Of a DNA stretch of 64,000 bases, positions 32,901-44,300 are shown in pieces; within the stretch, counting starts at the first letter, position 1; each line of letters opens with the position of its first letter. The stretch lies in contig OZ004590.1 of the NCBI GenBank assembly GCA_963924555.1, forward strand, positions 2,147,001 to 2,211,000. The letters run 5' to 3'. Position numbers and translations under genes: made by a program. The notes beneath the pieces were generated by a model, which made no database searches, was not told the DNA's origin, and was given only the letters and a program-made list of their open reading frames with translations. The DNA is from Crambe crambe. Taxonomy: Eukaryota; Porifera; Demospongiae; Poecilosclerida; Crambeidae.

Positions 32901-35528
32901 TGAAGTCATTTTGACAAGAATGGTAAAGTGGGTGTGGTCAGGCAAATTTTTTCATTGTGTATTTCCCCACCAAAAATCCCTACCTCTGTAAACTATGAAA
33001 TTCTGGTTACTGAAGCTCATTTACTACTATGTGGTGTAGCTAACTACACATACATAACATAACACTGTTACAATGATGCAAAAGTTGTAAACTCGAGGCT
33101 GTTCCTGAATAGATGTGTGCCTTTTCCTCAATAGAGAAGCAATCAAATTACATTTTCATTTGGACAACTAACTTGCAACAGGGTCACTCCATGCATTATG
33201 TGGTGAGGGTAACATGTCTCCACTGGTCCACCCTGTCATCCTCCCAGACTGTGTGTGGCTCAACCACATATGCATGTACTTATCCTTGACCCCAACCACA
33301 GAGCTATATTTAGACTCCATTGTACTCTGAACCCTGAAGCATGTGTACACTGTATGTTGTCTGCTATCCTTTCATGTATGTGTGTCATATCTAGGTGCAC
33401 ACTTTCATCTCTCTGACTCGCCTGACCCCACCCATGTGTACTTCCTGCGACTGAGCACCGACCACAAACAGATCGTGATGGGAGACGATCACCTCCCTAT
33501 CAATATGAGGCACATCTTGGAAGTCAAGACACTTGCTGGGGACCAGTTTCCTGATCAAGGTGAAGAGAGCATGGTAGCATGGAAAAATCATTCCTCAGTT
33601 TATCATTGTTTTGTATGCCTAACACTACTGGCTCTAAAATGTGCATAAACAAAAAGGTATAAGTCCATGCCTCTGATCAAAGGTGAGATATCCAAAGAAT
33701 TACTTCACTGCATACAAGTCGCCTTCTGAACTGATGGCCAATCTAGCCTAGTATATGCTGTAGCCTAGTATATGCTGTAGCCTAGTATATGCTGTAGCCT
33801 AGTATATGCTGTAGCCTAGTATATGCTGTAGCCTAGTATATGCTGTAGCCTAGTATATGCTGTAGCCTAGTATAATATGCTGTAGCCTAGTATATGCTGT
33901 AGCCTAGTATATGCTGTAACTTGTAGAGGGAATACACTGAACCATGTGTGAAATACAGGGACCAACTCTTTGTATAATTGATTTTTACAATGGGTTCCTT
34001 ATATGACATCACAAGTAAGTCCCGCCCCAAACAGGATGTAAACGAAAGGGTCTAATTCCACTGCTCAGTGACTCCAAAACAACCCAAAAATGCAGAAATG
34101 ATCCATTTACCCGTCTGATCCATTTACCCGTCATAACAGTCTGGATGGAGAAGTCTAGCTACCAGCCTGTTCCTCAGGGGATTTGGAGACCCTACACACC
34201 TTGGTGCACTTTTATTTTAGAGCAGTGGACTATAATTATGCATTAGGAATAGATTACTCTTGAAAATGATTTTGCTTAATGGTGTGAATTAGACAGTACA
34301 ATGAAGCATCTTGTTGATGATACATGAAATGGAGTATCAGTACATGTGGACATTGCTAACGTACACAATGATAGTGCACATGAACACCCGCTTGATTGCT
34401 AACCTTTTGTATGGAGTGTATTAAAACTCATTATCAAGACTTTCTCTACATGTGCCCTACACGTCGTGATAGTGCATTCCTCCGTTAATCAAAGGGTGCC
34501 TGCAAAGAGAGCCTTACTTATTATGTACATGCACTTATCGCACTTGCTTACGTGATGGGCAGATTGTCATGGTGTCTGTGATAACAAAAAGGGAAGGGAA
34601 CAGTGTAAGGGCCACATTATTTGCCTGGGGCAGGCTAGTTTTGTCATGGTTACCTCTGCAATGTCTCTGGAGCCTTGAAACACACTGTTAATGCATTGTG
34701 TAGAGCCTGATGACATGCAACATAAGCATAGATGATACCTTATTAACCCTCAGCGCAATACACAAGGGTTATGGTACTCAGTTGTGTGTATCTCAACCTT
34801 AGACAATACTCTCCAGTAGTTGGAAAAGGCTTTATTCTGAAATGAAGGTGGCTCGATCCATACTATATATACTCCATATAATGCACACCCAATGCTATCA
34901 ACCATTACCTACTTGATCTGAGGCTTTAGGCTGTATGGGACGCTGTGTCTGCTGACTGGTGTAGAACAACAGCATAGATAATACCTCCTGCTCATCATAA
35001 TGAGTTCCTCAACATATGCATACAGTTATAGTGAATGATCATGCAAGGGGCAAGGTGAATGCAAATAAACTTTAAGAGTGCACTGAAGGTTAGCACTTCA
35101 ATGCTTTTCATTGATCTGTTTTGTGTAGAGCCTGATGAGACACAGCGTAAAAAGCGCTCTGGCAGTGGTTCGGGAAAGGTGATCAGTCTGGAACTCATCC
35201 ACAAAGTTGCAGGTGGCGAGGAGGGAAAACTCACCCTCATTCCTTCCTCTTCACATCATCGCAAAACTTCAGTTGATTGGTTGAGAGCTCTGAAGAAGGT
35301 ATGCTTGCATGCTATTCTAGTAAGGATAGGTATTTTACCTCAGTTGTCCCTTTACTGTATGCACAGCTAAACCTTTACCTTACACATGTACACGTGTACA
35401 TCAGTTGAATAGCTGACTTGCTTAACCTTACAGCCAGAAGTTGTTGTAGGTACAACAGTAGTAGTAGTCCCTTATGCCTTGCATAACTTTCATCTCACAG
35501 TATTGTTGACCCTTTACCATATTATTCA

Positions 35529-35574
<46 letters not shown>

Positions 35575-35605
35575 GCAGGCACTCATCGTTTTGCACAACA
35601 AGTAA
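29941..35605 (+). CDS. ZFYVE21: FYVE zinc-finger protein, ZFYVE21 orthologue
   Basis: Six exons join in phase: 29941-30159, 31586-31636, 32406-32571, 33395-33559, 35129-35298, 35579-35605 (265 aa; the human protein is 234). The N-terminus has GLKMVGE...LKEPVWHPDEK. The FYVE finger spans the next two exons (CDKCHAQF, RRHHCRRCGDVVCGSCC, VLVCRDCAPIC) with all eight zinc ligands and the RRHHCR basic motif that contacts phosphatidylinositol 3-phosphate on endosomes. The rest matches the PH-like C-terminal domain, ending in DWLRALKKALIVLHNK. The animal orthologue acts at endosomes and in focal-adhesion turnover and Akt signalling (family knowledge). The first intron starts with GC (AAG|GCAAGT). Introns hold three repeat arrays. 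Confidence 0.9.
31686..32060. repeat. Minisatellite in ZFYVE21 intron 2
   Basis: About a dozen imperfect copies of a unit near 31 bp (GTCCCAGGTCAGTAGGGGTG followed by TGTGGA(A/G)T), G-rich on the plus strand, with some truncated copies. Direct head-to-tail, no unique spacers. Confidence 0.9.
33744..33917. repeat. 17-bp minisatellite in ZFYVE21 intron 4
   Basis: About ten copies of TAGCCTAGTATATGCTG, almost perfect, with one copy carrying an extra ATA. High identity between copies suggests recent expansion and likely length polymorphism. Confidence 0.95.
35531..35571. repeat. (TC)n tract at the last splice acceptor of ZFYVE21
   Basis: About 20 TC units immediately before TGGTGCAG|GCACTC, so the microsatellite forms the polypyrimidine tract of the final 27-bp exon. 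Confidence 0.9.
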
Positions 35606-36097
35606 CTGTATAGTTAGCTTCATCCAAGGTCGGGTGACTCCCACAATCTCCAAACTCTCATTCTTGTGTGCAAGACTGTCTCGCTCTGTATATACACGTT
35701 ATTTTTATGACTGTCACTCGTACTAGTATATTCTTTTATGTACTTGCCTGCACGTTATTTCCTCCAATTGCACATGTTTGCACACTTTTTGCTGCTACAC
35801 TAAAAGTTTTTCTTCATCAATGAGATGATTGTTGTGTGCCACTGCTATGACATTGTGTATGATACAACTACATGCATTATAATAGCATGCACATTACAAT
35901 TAGTCACTGGTAAAGTTTTTGATGAAGCCAGCATTGTGGGTACGTGGCACCAGAGAGAGAGAGAGAGAGGGAAGCTGTGACCAGCTAGACAGGTGGAGTT
36001 GGTTACATACTCTTTACCAATTGCATAATCATAATAGTAAAACAATGAAACTGTACAAACTAAAATTACACATTATAGTGTTAATGTCAGTGGCTGT

Positions 36098-37851
36098 TCA
36101 CCTGAAGTTGATGTTATGTGGTGCTAGAGTCTTGTAGGGTGTGGCTTCACTGCCCTTAGAGATGTGTTCTATTCCTCTGACCTCGTACTCAATTCTGTGA
36201 ATCTCAGTACCCCAAGTGAGATGAGAACCCTTTTCCTGAGGATAGAACTTCACTTGTAGCTTATTCAGCACTTGAGCATTTTCAAACTTGAAGGAAAAGC
36301 TTAGTTCACTTCTTTTCCCGGACTTTGTTGGTTGGAAACCATTGGTGATCCAAGAGAACTGGTACTCACTAGAACTCTCACCCTCCTTGGAGGAATCTGG
36401 TGTTATTTCATCTCCTCCGATCACAAGCTTTCTAAACAAGTAAGAGTGCTTAGTAAAGATCCAAGTAGGAAGATTATTTAGGTTGGGGGGGGGGGGGGGG
36501 GGGGGGGGGGGATAGGGGAATCCCCAGTAATTAATAATCCTTCTCAGCAAATACAAGATAATTAATTTTACATGCATCAGCATCATGGATCCAATTAAAA
36601 GTGGGAGGGAACTATTGAAGGGACAATAATTATGGGATTAGTATCAGGACCATTTATTAGACTGTCATGTACATAATAAGGGTGTCACTGTGTCATGCAA
36701 GTCTTGTAGGAAAAATAAAAATACAACATCAAAAATTTGACATGTGATCTTAGTACCCATGATTACTTCATATATATTAATTCTGCTAGAATGGACTCTT
36801 CTACCAGTACAGGTAATGCCAGTTTCAATGCGTGTCTGAACTCAAGTTATTATTCACACAAAGTTGCTAGAAAAAATTCACTCTTTTTCGTATTCTGAAG
36901 GGTCTAAGAGTTCTACTACTTCCAAACCACTGGACTTCTGAGATCACTTGTAATTTACAACGTATTGCATACGTCACTAGCTCATAATTATATGGAAGGC
37001 AATAATGAGATAGCATACAGACTTGTTTCTATAATGAAAGGGGGGGGGGGATTTTAGGTCCCTTACAACTAATTTGCACACACTGAGTACATATATTGCA
37101 GCTCACTAAACCTTTTGAAGAAGTGTCAACACCACTAGCTATAGTATATAATTATACTGATTTGTGAATGCCAAAACTCATTAGTGTTACATTCAGCCTT
37201 AAGTACACACATCCCTAGCGCATGACTAGCAGAACATACGTACAAACACACAACAAAGCACCCTTGTCCAATTTGTGATCACCATAATATAGCTGGGCAA
37301 AAATTGCATTGCTTGCTTGTGCTATAGCCCTCTAGAGGATTGAATCAATTCACTTTGATACAAACACACACACGGAAAATAACAACGAAAAAAATGTTCT
37401 TGGGGGGGTTTGGGTGAAAAATTAATAGTCTGTACTACAATAATTCTTTTCCTTTAGACTAGACATATCACTAACTCATCCAACTGGAGGCCTATTAGTC
37501 AAAACTTTGGATTTTATATCAATTATAGAGCTGAATTCTACCCTGGTTACATTTAATAAGACAAGCGGGTAGCTTGGTAGCTATATGTGACTCGTTACAC
37601 TATCAGAGCAGAAGATTTTTATGCACCAATTTCTGTTAGTAGTAGTACTTGACTTACTCTAACTTTTGCAGAGGTGGTTTGATGGTGACTGTCACATCGT
37701 ACTTGACGTCACAGCTCACTTTGATTGTCTGACTGTCTCCGAATCGCTGGCCATCAGCCTTCATGTACAGGTTTCTCTTGTTTCCTCTGTCGTGTGCCGT
37801 AAAGGTGATAAGCAAGTCCCTTTGAGCCATGGATGGACAATTCACTTCCAC
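36098..37851 (-). CDS. CNRIP1: CB1 cannabinoid receptor-interacting protein 1 orthologue
   Basis: Two exons: 37658-37851 and 36098-36431, joined in phase (E|K) to give 175 residues. The human protein is 164 aa. Diagnostic blocks are DGQRFG...TIK, VTVTIKP, IGG, GFQPTKSGKR (human GVTPTKSGER), LQVKFY and the WG...IEYE end. The start is ATG 37851, or ATG 37830 (MAQRDLLITF), which fits vertebrate lengths better. CRIP1 is a cytosolic beta-sandwich protein that binds the C-terminal tail of CB1 in vertebrates. Sponges are thought to lack CB1, so the ancestral partner must differ (inference). The intron contains a G27 run and G-rich tracts. Upstream lie a CRE-like TCGACGTCA and an NRF1-like CGCGCATGC. 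Confidence 0.88.
36485..36511. repeat. G27 homopolymer in CNRIP1 intron
   Basis: Uninterrupted G run on the plus strand (C on the transcribed sense), 53 bp from the exon 2 acceptor. A second G10 run lies at about 37039. Length is uncertain in any assembly. Confidence 0.9.
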
Positions 37852-37902
37852 TCCTTACTCTCTACTCGAACTCGTAGTCGATCGACTGCATGCCACACCC
37901 TT

Positions 37903-37926
37903 CGACGTCAGCTCACGCGCGCATGC
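37903..37926 (-). promoter_or_regulatory. CRE-like and NRF1-like sites upstream of CNRIP1
   Basis: CGACGTCA (CRE-like) and CGCGCATGC (NRF1-like) lie 50-75 bp upstream of ATG 37851 in a locally CpG-rich patch. Confidence 0.35.
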
Positions 37927-38216
37927 CTTATTAGTCGCACAGCGCGTGGGCCTTGCAAACAACAACAACAACAAACAAACAACAAACAAAACTAGCTAGC
38001 TAGTAGGTCTAAAATCAAGTCGTAATTTCCTGGCTACAAGCTTATTTGGACTGTCTTAAATTTGTGGCAGAGACATTCCATTGGTAGACAGAGGAAAGTA
38101 ATTTTTTAGTGTACGTAGTGGTATGGCTGATAGCATGCCCGAAAGCTACATTATATATTATGATAAAAGAAAGCAGCAGCACACATTCATTAGAACTAGC
38201 TAGTGACAGTCCACTT

Positions 38217-39035
38217 TTAGGTGCAGGAGGCTGCAATTCCTTTATGCTCCTTTAGTTTACGTGCACTAAAAAAGTAGAAGCCATGACAATCTGTATCCAC
38301 TCCTGGAGTAATTGGGACGAACTGGTCACAAATATCGGTGAAACCATATTCAGTCAGGCTTTCAACAAGGAAGGCTTTACTTATAGGATAGACATCATAG
38401 TACTTCACATCATTTATTCTATAGAATGGTACTTCACTTGGTTCACGTTTTGAGATTGACAGAAGCAAGTATCCTCCTTCTTTCACTAGCGTAGTCAACT
38501 TTAAAAGTCCAAGTTTATACAATTCCAACGTTTTATAAGCAGCCTCCAAACAATGGAAACTCATTACCACATCATATGGGTTCTCAAACCCCTCGGCAAT
38601 AATCTTCTCAGGCTGGGTCACATCACAAGGTACTACCGATAACTTCTTCCGCAGTTCCCTCTCACGCAGGACAGCTTCCTCTTCAGATTTACCCTCTAGT
38701 GTTTGCACTACATGACCAACAACTGGAGACCAGTCAAATGGACACACATTGTTCAGCCATTTCTTGATAAACTCTCTGAATGATTCTGAATATTCACCAA
38801 GCACTATTTCAGAGGCCACGGGAGCAGCACTAATCACATTCACCACATATGGTCCTGAACCATAGTCAAGGATCCTCACTCTGCTCTTAACTGAAGAAAA
38901 TTTCGTGGTGAAGAAATCAGCCAGACACTTCAGAATGAAGTAGATGCGAATAGTATAAGGTTTTTTACTATCAGGACCTAGAAATTGGCCTTTCACAAAT
39001 TCTAGAGTGTCTATTTCTTTATAGTTCAATGCCAT
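38217..39035 (-). CDS. NNMT/PNMT/TEMT-family S-adenosylmethionine methyltransferase
   Basis: A single-exon gene of 272 residues, close to the family norm of about 260-280. Motif I is RILDYGSGP (residues 54-62; human NNMT has DIGSGP). FDWSPVV (100-106) and CDVTQPE (137-143) are family signatures shared with nicotinamide and indolethylamine N-methyltransferases. LVKEGGYLLLSI is the post-motif strand. Cytosolic; it transfers a methyl group from SAM to a small amine or N-heterocycle, but the substrate cannot be read from sequence. The preceding DNA (39120-39230) is CpG-rich with an NRF1-like TGCGCATGCTCA at 39219. Confidence 0.85.
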   Translation of the reverse strand: MALNYKEIDTLEFVKGQFLGPDSKKPYTIRIYFILKCLADFFTTKFSSVKSRVRILDYGSGPYVVNVISAAPVASEIVLGEYSESFREFIKKWLNNVCPFDWSPVVGHVVQTLEGKSEEEAVLRERELRKKLSVVPCDVTQPEKIIAEGFENPYDVVMSFHCLEAAYKTLELYKLGLLKLTTLVKEGGYLLLSISKREPSEVPFYRINDVKYYDVYPISKAFLVESLTEYGFTDICDQFVPITPGVDTDCHGFYFFSARKLKEHKGIAASCT

Positions 39036-39218
39036 CTAGCTAGTTTTGACTGAAATTCTAGCTACCGTAGCAAGCAAAATCATTGAAATCCAGGTGGGCC
39101 ATAATTAAAATATGCCAACTACCACACCCTGGCGCGCGCGCATGGCTCAGGCTCTCGCGCGCGCACGGAAGGGGGGCGGGCCAGGCAGGGCGGGCATACG
39201 TAGCTAGTACACACTGAC

Positions 39219-39230
39219 TGCGCATGCTCA
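39219..39230 (-). promoter_or_regulatory. NRF1-like site upstream of the methyltransferase
   Basis: TGCGCATGCTCA lies 184 bp before ATG 39035, next to a CGCGCGCGCATGG stretch at about 39132. It also lies just upstream of the retroelement remnant at 39281, which could have landed in an open promoter. Confidence 0.35.
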
Positions 39231-39280
39231 GGTTCTGTGAATTTGTCTTCGGTTCATTTTACGCATAGGGAGGGAGGAAA

Positions 39281-39535
39281 ATGGCTGCTCATAATGAACC
39301 CTGCCGAGCAATAGGTGTATCCTTCATCCCCATGGTTGTTGAATCACTGGGAGGATGGAGTGAAGAGGTATCCCTTACCATCAGCAGAATTGGCCATCAC
39401 CTGGGTCAGAGGACCGGCTCATCCCCAGGAGAAACCACCCGCCACCTCTTTCAACATCTTGCCATCACCCTGTGGAGAGGCAATGTAAGCCACCGTATGC
39501 CCACCACCTCTCCCTGGATTGACAAAAACACTTGA
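39281..39535 (+). mobile_element. Retrotransposon polyprotein C-terminal remnant
   Basis: 84 codons whose core (FIPMVVESLGGWSEE, IGHHLGQRTG, TTRHLFQHLAITLWRGN) matches, as I remember it, the C-terminal tail found after reverse transcriptases in sponge and cnidarian retroelements. No RT catalytic core is present upstream. The stretch is a fragment, not a gene. Confidence 0.5.
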
Positions 39536-40703
39536 ATTCTACACTCTTTAATTCCTGAACCTTTAGTTTTTCTTTTACTGTAACTTTACCCCATTACATG
39601 TCACACCCTTTACTTGTTACTTTTGTTTGGTTTATCTTTTTTTGTGGTTTTGTTGTTTGTTAAGAGTTGACCACATACCAAGTAGAAAAAAACAGGCAAT
39701 AAGAGTTTACTTCATATTTACAATGTATGCTTTTTTTTACATTACAGATGTGTCAAGCTGTCAAAGCAATGATCATTAAAAATATTATTTTGCTAGTAAG
39801 TACAAACAGGTGACAATTCTACTCTCTCACTAGTGTCCATTATTGAAGCTGGAAGGCCATAACCTGATAAAAGATAGGAAACATTTCCATAATACAAGTA
39901 GCTGATTATGACCAAGCTGCTTTTTGTCAGCTATTAATATGGATGATAGTTAAAGCTGACTAGATACTCACCTGAACCACATAACTCCTGTACACACTAA
40001 GGCTTGAGAAAGCTAAAGAACTCTGCTTGGATGTGTTCTTAGATTGATCGTCAACATGGAGAGTACCAGGAAGCCATTGCTATACGATGTGCCCATGGTG
40101 ATAGAGAAATCTGGATCTGTTGAAGGGAAGCCGCAGGCTGATAACATCCTACTGGATACTGGCTGTGGCAAAACTCTCTAGAACTGTCTCTGCAATTACC
40201 GACGGGCGATGATAGTGAAGCTGACTAGATACTCACCTGAACTACATAATGCCTGCTAATACACATGCTTAGCAGAGTCTCATCTCTGTCTGCAATCAAG
40301 GCTTGCTCCACCTTTAAAAAAGGTGTGAATTAATTCAGTGGTAGGCACAGCTATAGCTATCACCAGTGGTGATGCTAGGGGAGGCCAGTCTCGCGGGCCA
40401 GACCGTACCAATTCAGATACAGGAATCTGTAACATGCATCAGTGTGATACAGTTAAGTTATTGTGGATGTGGCAGCTTTGAATACTTCTGCCTACAGCCA
40501 TGCAACAGCAGAAAGCTAGCTACAGTAGAGCAAGCTCTAGCTAACCTCTTGACACAGCTAGCAATAGTTTAATTTCACTGATGATATTTGATTAAGTATG
40601 TTTTAAACAAAATTAGCTAGCTCTATAGTGTAGAGTGAAAGTGCAGCAGATAGGTGCATGAACTATTGTAATTATTCATGGCATGTACGATTAAAGCAAT
40701 GGC
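39536..40703. other. Intergenic with retroelement protease scraps
   Basis: Near 40050-40120 one frame reads EAIAIRCAHGD and near 40148-40180 another reads ILLDTGCGKTL. Both are motifs of retroviral-type aspartic protease regions in Ty3/gypsy-like elements, here out of normal order and interrupted by stops. The rest is featureless. Confidence 0.35.
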
Positions 40704-43700
40704 TTAGATTAATGACGCTATATCAGTTCTCCTAGTCTTGTTTGATCCTCCAGCCACTAGTATTTCTCTCTCTGAGATCATTTCATTGGTACATAATCGA
40801 CGTGGAGATGGTAAATCTCCAACTTTCAGCCACTTCCCACTCTCAGGTTGGTAAAGTTGAATTGTAGTTGTATTCTTGTCATCTTTCCAACCTCCCAATG
40901 AAAGCAGAGACCCACTAATGGAGAGTGGAGCAGACTGGGTCACATCTAGTTCAGATACCTCATTCCAGATTTGTGCCCCTCTGTTGCTAGAACTCTTTGA
41001 TTTGAGCTGAGAAATGAGAACTGGGAGGGACACACTGTATACTTTATTGGTATAAAACCTTCCTATAGCCCCACCCATGAGATACCATATATCACCTACT
41101 CTAGCTGTCTTCATGCTATTCCATCCTGTTGACATTGGAGGTGCAGTATACCATTGTTTGCTGTCAAAATTCAAGACTTGAACAGACGTTAAATCATTCC
41201 TTCCCTCATCAAAGCCTCCAGCCACTACTAGCCAAGTTTCATAAGACACTGCAGAGCCAGAATAACGTGCTGTTGGCATATTAGGATAGGGGTGCACCCA
41301 TTCATTGCTTGCAGCTCTCCATACACCCAGTTGCTTGCTTCTCTGGTAACTATCTTTCAATCCACCCACTAGGACTAGTTGGTTGTGTATTACTGTCATA
41401 GCAAAGTGGCATGTTTTATATGGAGGTAAAGTGGCCCACTGCTCTGAGTGAGTGTCATATTCCATGACTACTTTTTTATCACCCAATTTCGTGTATCCTC
41501 CTCCAACATACATTTTCTCTTCCACTACTACTGACTGAATATTGACACTCATTTCAAATGGCATATCTGGACCATCCCTCCAGTTTAACTTGAGAGGGAC
41601 AATGGGTACCTGTGAAATGAAGCATTATTTGTGAACCGTAATGGTGACTACCACTCAGCATCTGACCTTCCCTGCCCCTTCCAGTTGTTGAAAAGTGGAT
41701 TCAAGTAAAAGGGGTACCTGTGATAATGCATGAGCATTGAAAATGACTATAATTAATAGTGTCCGAGTGTCTGACCTTCTCTGCACCCTCCTGTTGCAAC
41801 CTCTTCAATTTGTCTGTTAAACTGCTGATTTCAGCTTCTTTAATTTGCAATTCTTTCATCATTTGAGACTCTCTTGACTCCAAGTCTATACGTAACTCCT
41901 ACAGGTACATAATGTATTAGCTATGTATAAGGTTCATCCCCACATTATCTTAATAACTTGTAGCTATAATAATCATTATGCACATAACAGCTAGAGTTAT
42001 ATTTTAAAAACAATAACCATGGGCACAACCTTGTAGATACAGAAGTGCATGCATACTAGTATACTTATAGTGATTTTATGCACTGCTATGGAGGGACTGT
42101 AGTTATATAGTTACTATGTCTTGTACCTCCATTTGTGCTTCTGTGATGATGATCAATTCCTCCTTTAGTTGAAGTTGTTCATCTTTTGATTTAGTTTCAC
42201 TAAGTAACTGCTGAAGTGTCCTGTCCCTGTCTTCTACTTCACTCTGTAACTGCTGGAGTTGTCTGTTCCTGCATTCCACCTCACTCTCTTGCTGTTGGAG
42301 TTGTCTATTACTAGCTTCCACCTCATTTTGTAGAAGTTGAATTTGGCTGTCCTTCGAAGTAATTTCCCTGTTTTTGGATGCAATAATTTCCTGATTATGT
42401 TCATCTCTTGCCTGTATAAATTATGTAGTGCATAATTTTTGCTGATTCACATTACTAAAAGTACTAACTTGAAGCAATTGTAGTTCTCTTTCCATTTCTT
42501 CCAGCTCAGCTTGTTGTCTTTCCTGATGAAAAAAAAAATACATGAGTTAAATAAATATAATTAAATAATGCAGTGAGGCTACCTCTTGTACACTTAGTTC
42601 TTCTATCCTTCTGTCTTTCATATCCATGTCTTTAGCCAGCTTAACCCTTGCAATATCCAACTTGATAAAGCTACCACCATACTTTCCCTCCACCTCCACC
42701 TTCATCCTCTGGAGTTCACCCAGCACCTCATCAGTGATTGGCCTTCCAGCTGGGTCATCATGAAGACACTGCTTAACCAGCTGGACCACAGCAGGGTGAT
42801 TTAATCCAATTTCACACTCCAATATCTCGATGTATCCCCCTCGTCGTTCCAATTCAGTCCTGGCATGAATTTCTCCAGTGTTATCATGATTGAGGAATGT
42901 ATTGTGTAGAAGCTCCCCTGGAAATTTCTTATTCAAAACATGCACACTTAACATTGAACAATAGAAAGTATGGTATGTTGCACTAACTTGTATGATAGTG
43001 TAGAGGGCAAGATGGCCAAAGGAGAAAATATCAAGCGATGGTCCATAATGGTGAATCTCTCCCAGAGCTTCTGGTGGCATGTACACTAGCGTCCCTGGTG
43101 CCTTAGAGAGTGTCTTGGCCATCTGGCCTGGTCTCATGTTAACAATGCGGGAGTTACCCATGTCAGTGATCTTTGCCACTAAAGAGGAGGTGAGGAGAAT
43201 GTTCTTGGCAGTTAAGTCCCTGTGGATGACTGGAGGCGTTCTCTTGTGAAGATAGACCAGTCCACTAGCCACATCCTCTAGGATAGAGCGCTTAAGAGAG
43301 AGAGGGAGGCCAGGCATGTGCTCCAGCAGGTCATCCAGGCTTGTTTCCAGTCGTTCCATCACCAGTAGTGGCAGTTGAGTCCCTGGGAGAAAGCACAAGC
43401 CCAGGAAAAGGGTGATGTTAGGGTGACGAAGGCTGGACATCAACTGACACTCCTGCTCATACTTGTGGACAAGCTCAGCCACTCCTTCATTGTCATCTTC
43501 TATGAGAGCTTCATGAATCTTCTTGCCAGCACACACAAGATGCTGATACTTTACCTAAGGAAAGGCAGACTTCACTAAGAACAGAACTGCTACTAGATAG
43601 AAACTGACCTCCTCCACTGAACCATAAGAACCTGTTCCCAAAACTTTACCAGTTGGAGTGACATCAGTCAGCACAAACTGTCGTAGTTTCTGGTTATTCC

Positions 43701-43791
43701 TGAAGGCTTGAACTACACCACGTCTTTTTAAGTGCCACTGCTGCATTTCTTCTGCCTTGGGAGTGTCATACATAATGAGATTCATTGTCAT
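40704..43791 (-). CDS. TKL-type protein kinase - coiled coil - kelch protein
   Basis: Eight exons, all phase 0: 43609-43791, 42988-43554, 42583-42927, 42469-42522, 42127-42411, 41776-41898, 41667-41717, 40704-41609, about 837 aa. Kinase domain (about 48-325): G-loop LGTGSYGSVEE, likely VAIK lysine in CAGKK, HRDLTAKN catalytic loop, DMG in place of DFG (ITDMGNS), APGTLVYMPPEA activation segment. All catalytic residues are present. A Gln/Glu-rich coiled coil (about 340-520) is split over four small exons. The last exon is a six-bladed kelch propeller (GGGYTKL, GGLKDSY, GGFDEGR, GGAIGRF, GGWKDDK, GGSNKTR). Probably a cytosolic signalling kinase with a propeller for partner binding; substrate unknown. 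A 60-nt intron (42928-42987) keeps the frame open when retained. Confidence 0.85.
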
Positions 43792-43991
43792 TCTTGTAGC
43801 TAGTTAATGCTATTAAGACAACTGTACTCTGTGCACTACCATTAACCAAATATAGAGCTCAATTTCTTAATTTGACAGCTATACTATAGAATATGTACAT
43901 AGCTAGGCAATTTTCACTGGCTCATCTACTACAAACCACTTGATGACATTTTATAAGGCTTCATGTGACTGGGACATGTGACAACCAAGTA

Positions 43992-44202
43992 TCAGAGAGT
44001 GCGCTAGATGGCAGGTCTAAGACTGTATAAACTATAAACTAAAAACTCTTCTTTCTCTTCTACTCTCACTCTACAGGTTCTCAGAAGGCTACAGTGAATC
44101 ATTACATCTACTAAGAAGAAAGAAGAATGTTCAAAGATCTAAAATTCATTCACTAACATACAAAAAAATGATATCTAAAATTGACTTTTGTTCAGTTTGT
44201 TC

Positions 44203-44266
<64 letters not shown>

Positions 44267-44300
44267 GATCAGCGTATGACTTACTGGCTGCAGCTATGAC
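43992..44300 (-). mobile_element. MITE fragment, reverse copy of 21758-22059
   Basis: Begins TCAGAGAGTGCGC after TA (43990-43991). The order of blocks (GACAGT-like, AGTTTATAGTTT, ACAGGTTCTCAGAAGGCTAC, TCTAAAATTGACTTTT, GACTTACTGGCTGCAGC) is the reverse complement of 21758-22059. It lies about 200 bp upstream of the kinase gene and contains a long ATA microsatellite. Confidence 0.7.
44204..44266. repeat. (ATA)n microsatellite
   Basis: About 21 uninterrupted ATA units within the MITE fragment. The apparent poly-Ile/poly-Asn frames across it are artefacts. Confidence 0.95.

Noticed and set aside
33744..33917. CRISPR-like tandem array (also 8239-8444 and 31686-32060)
   Set aside because: Units are head to tail with no unique spacers, in a eukaryotic intron or a MITE: minisatellites.
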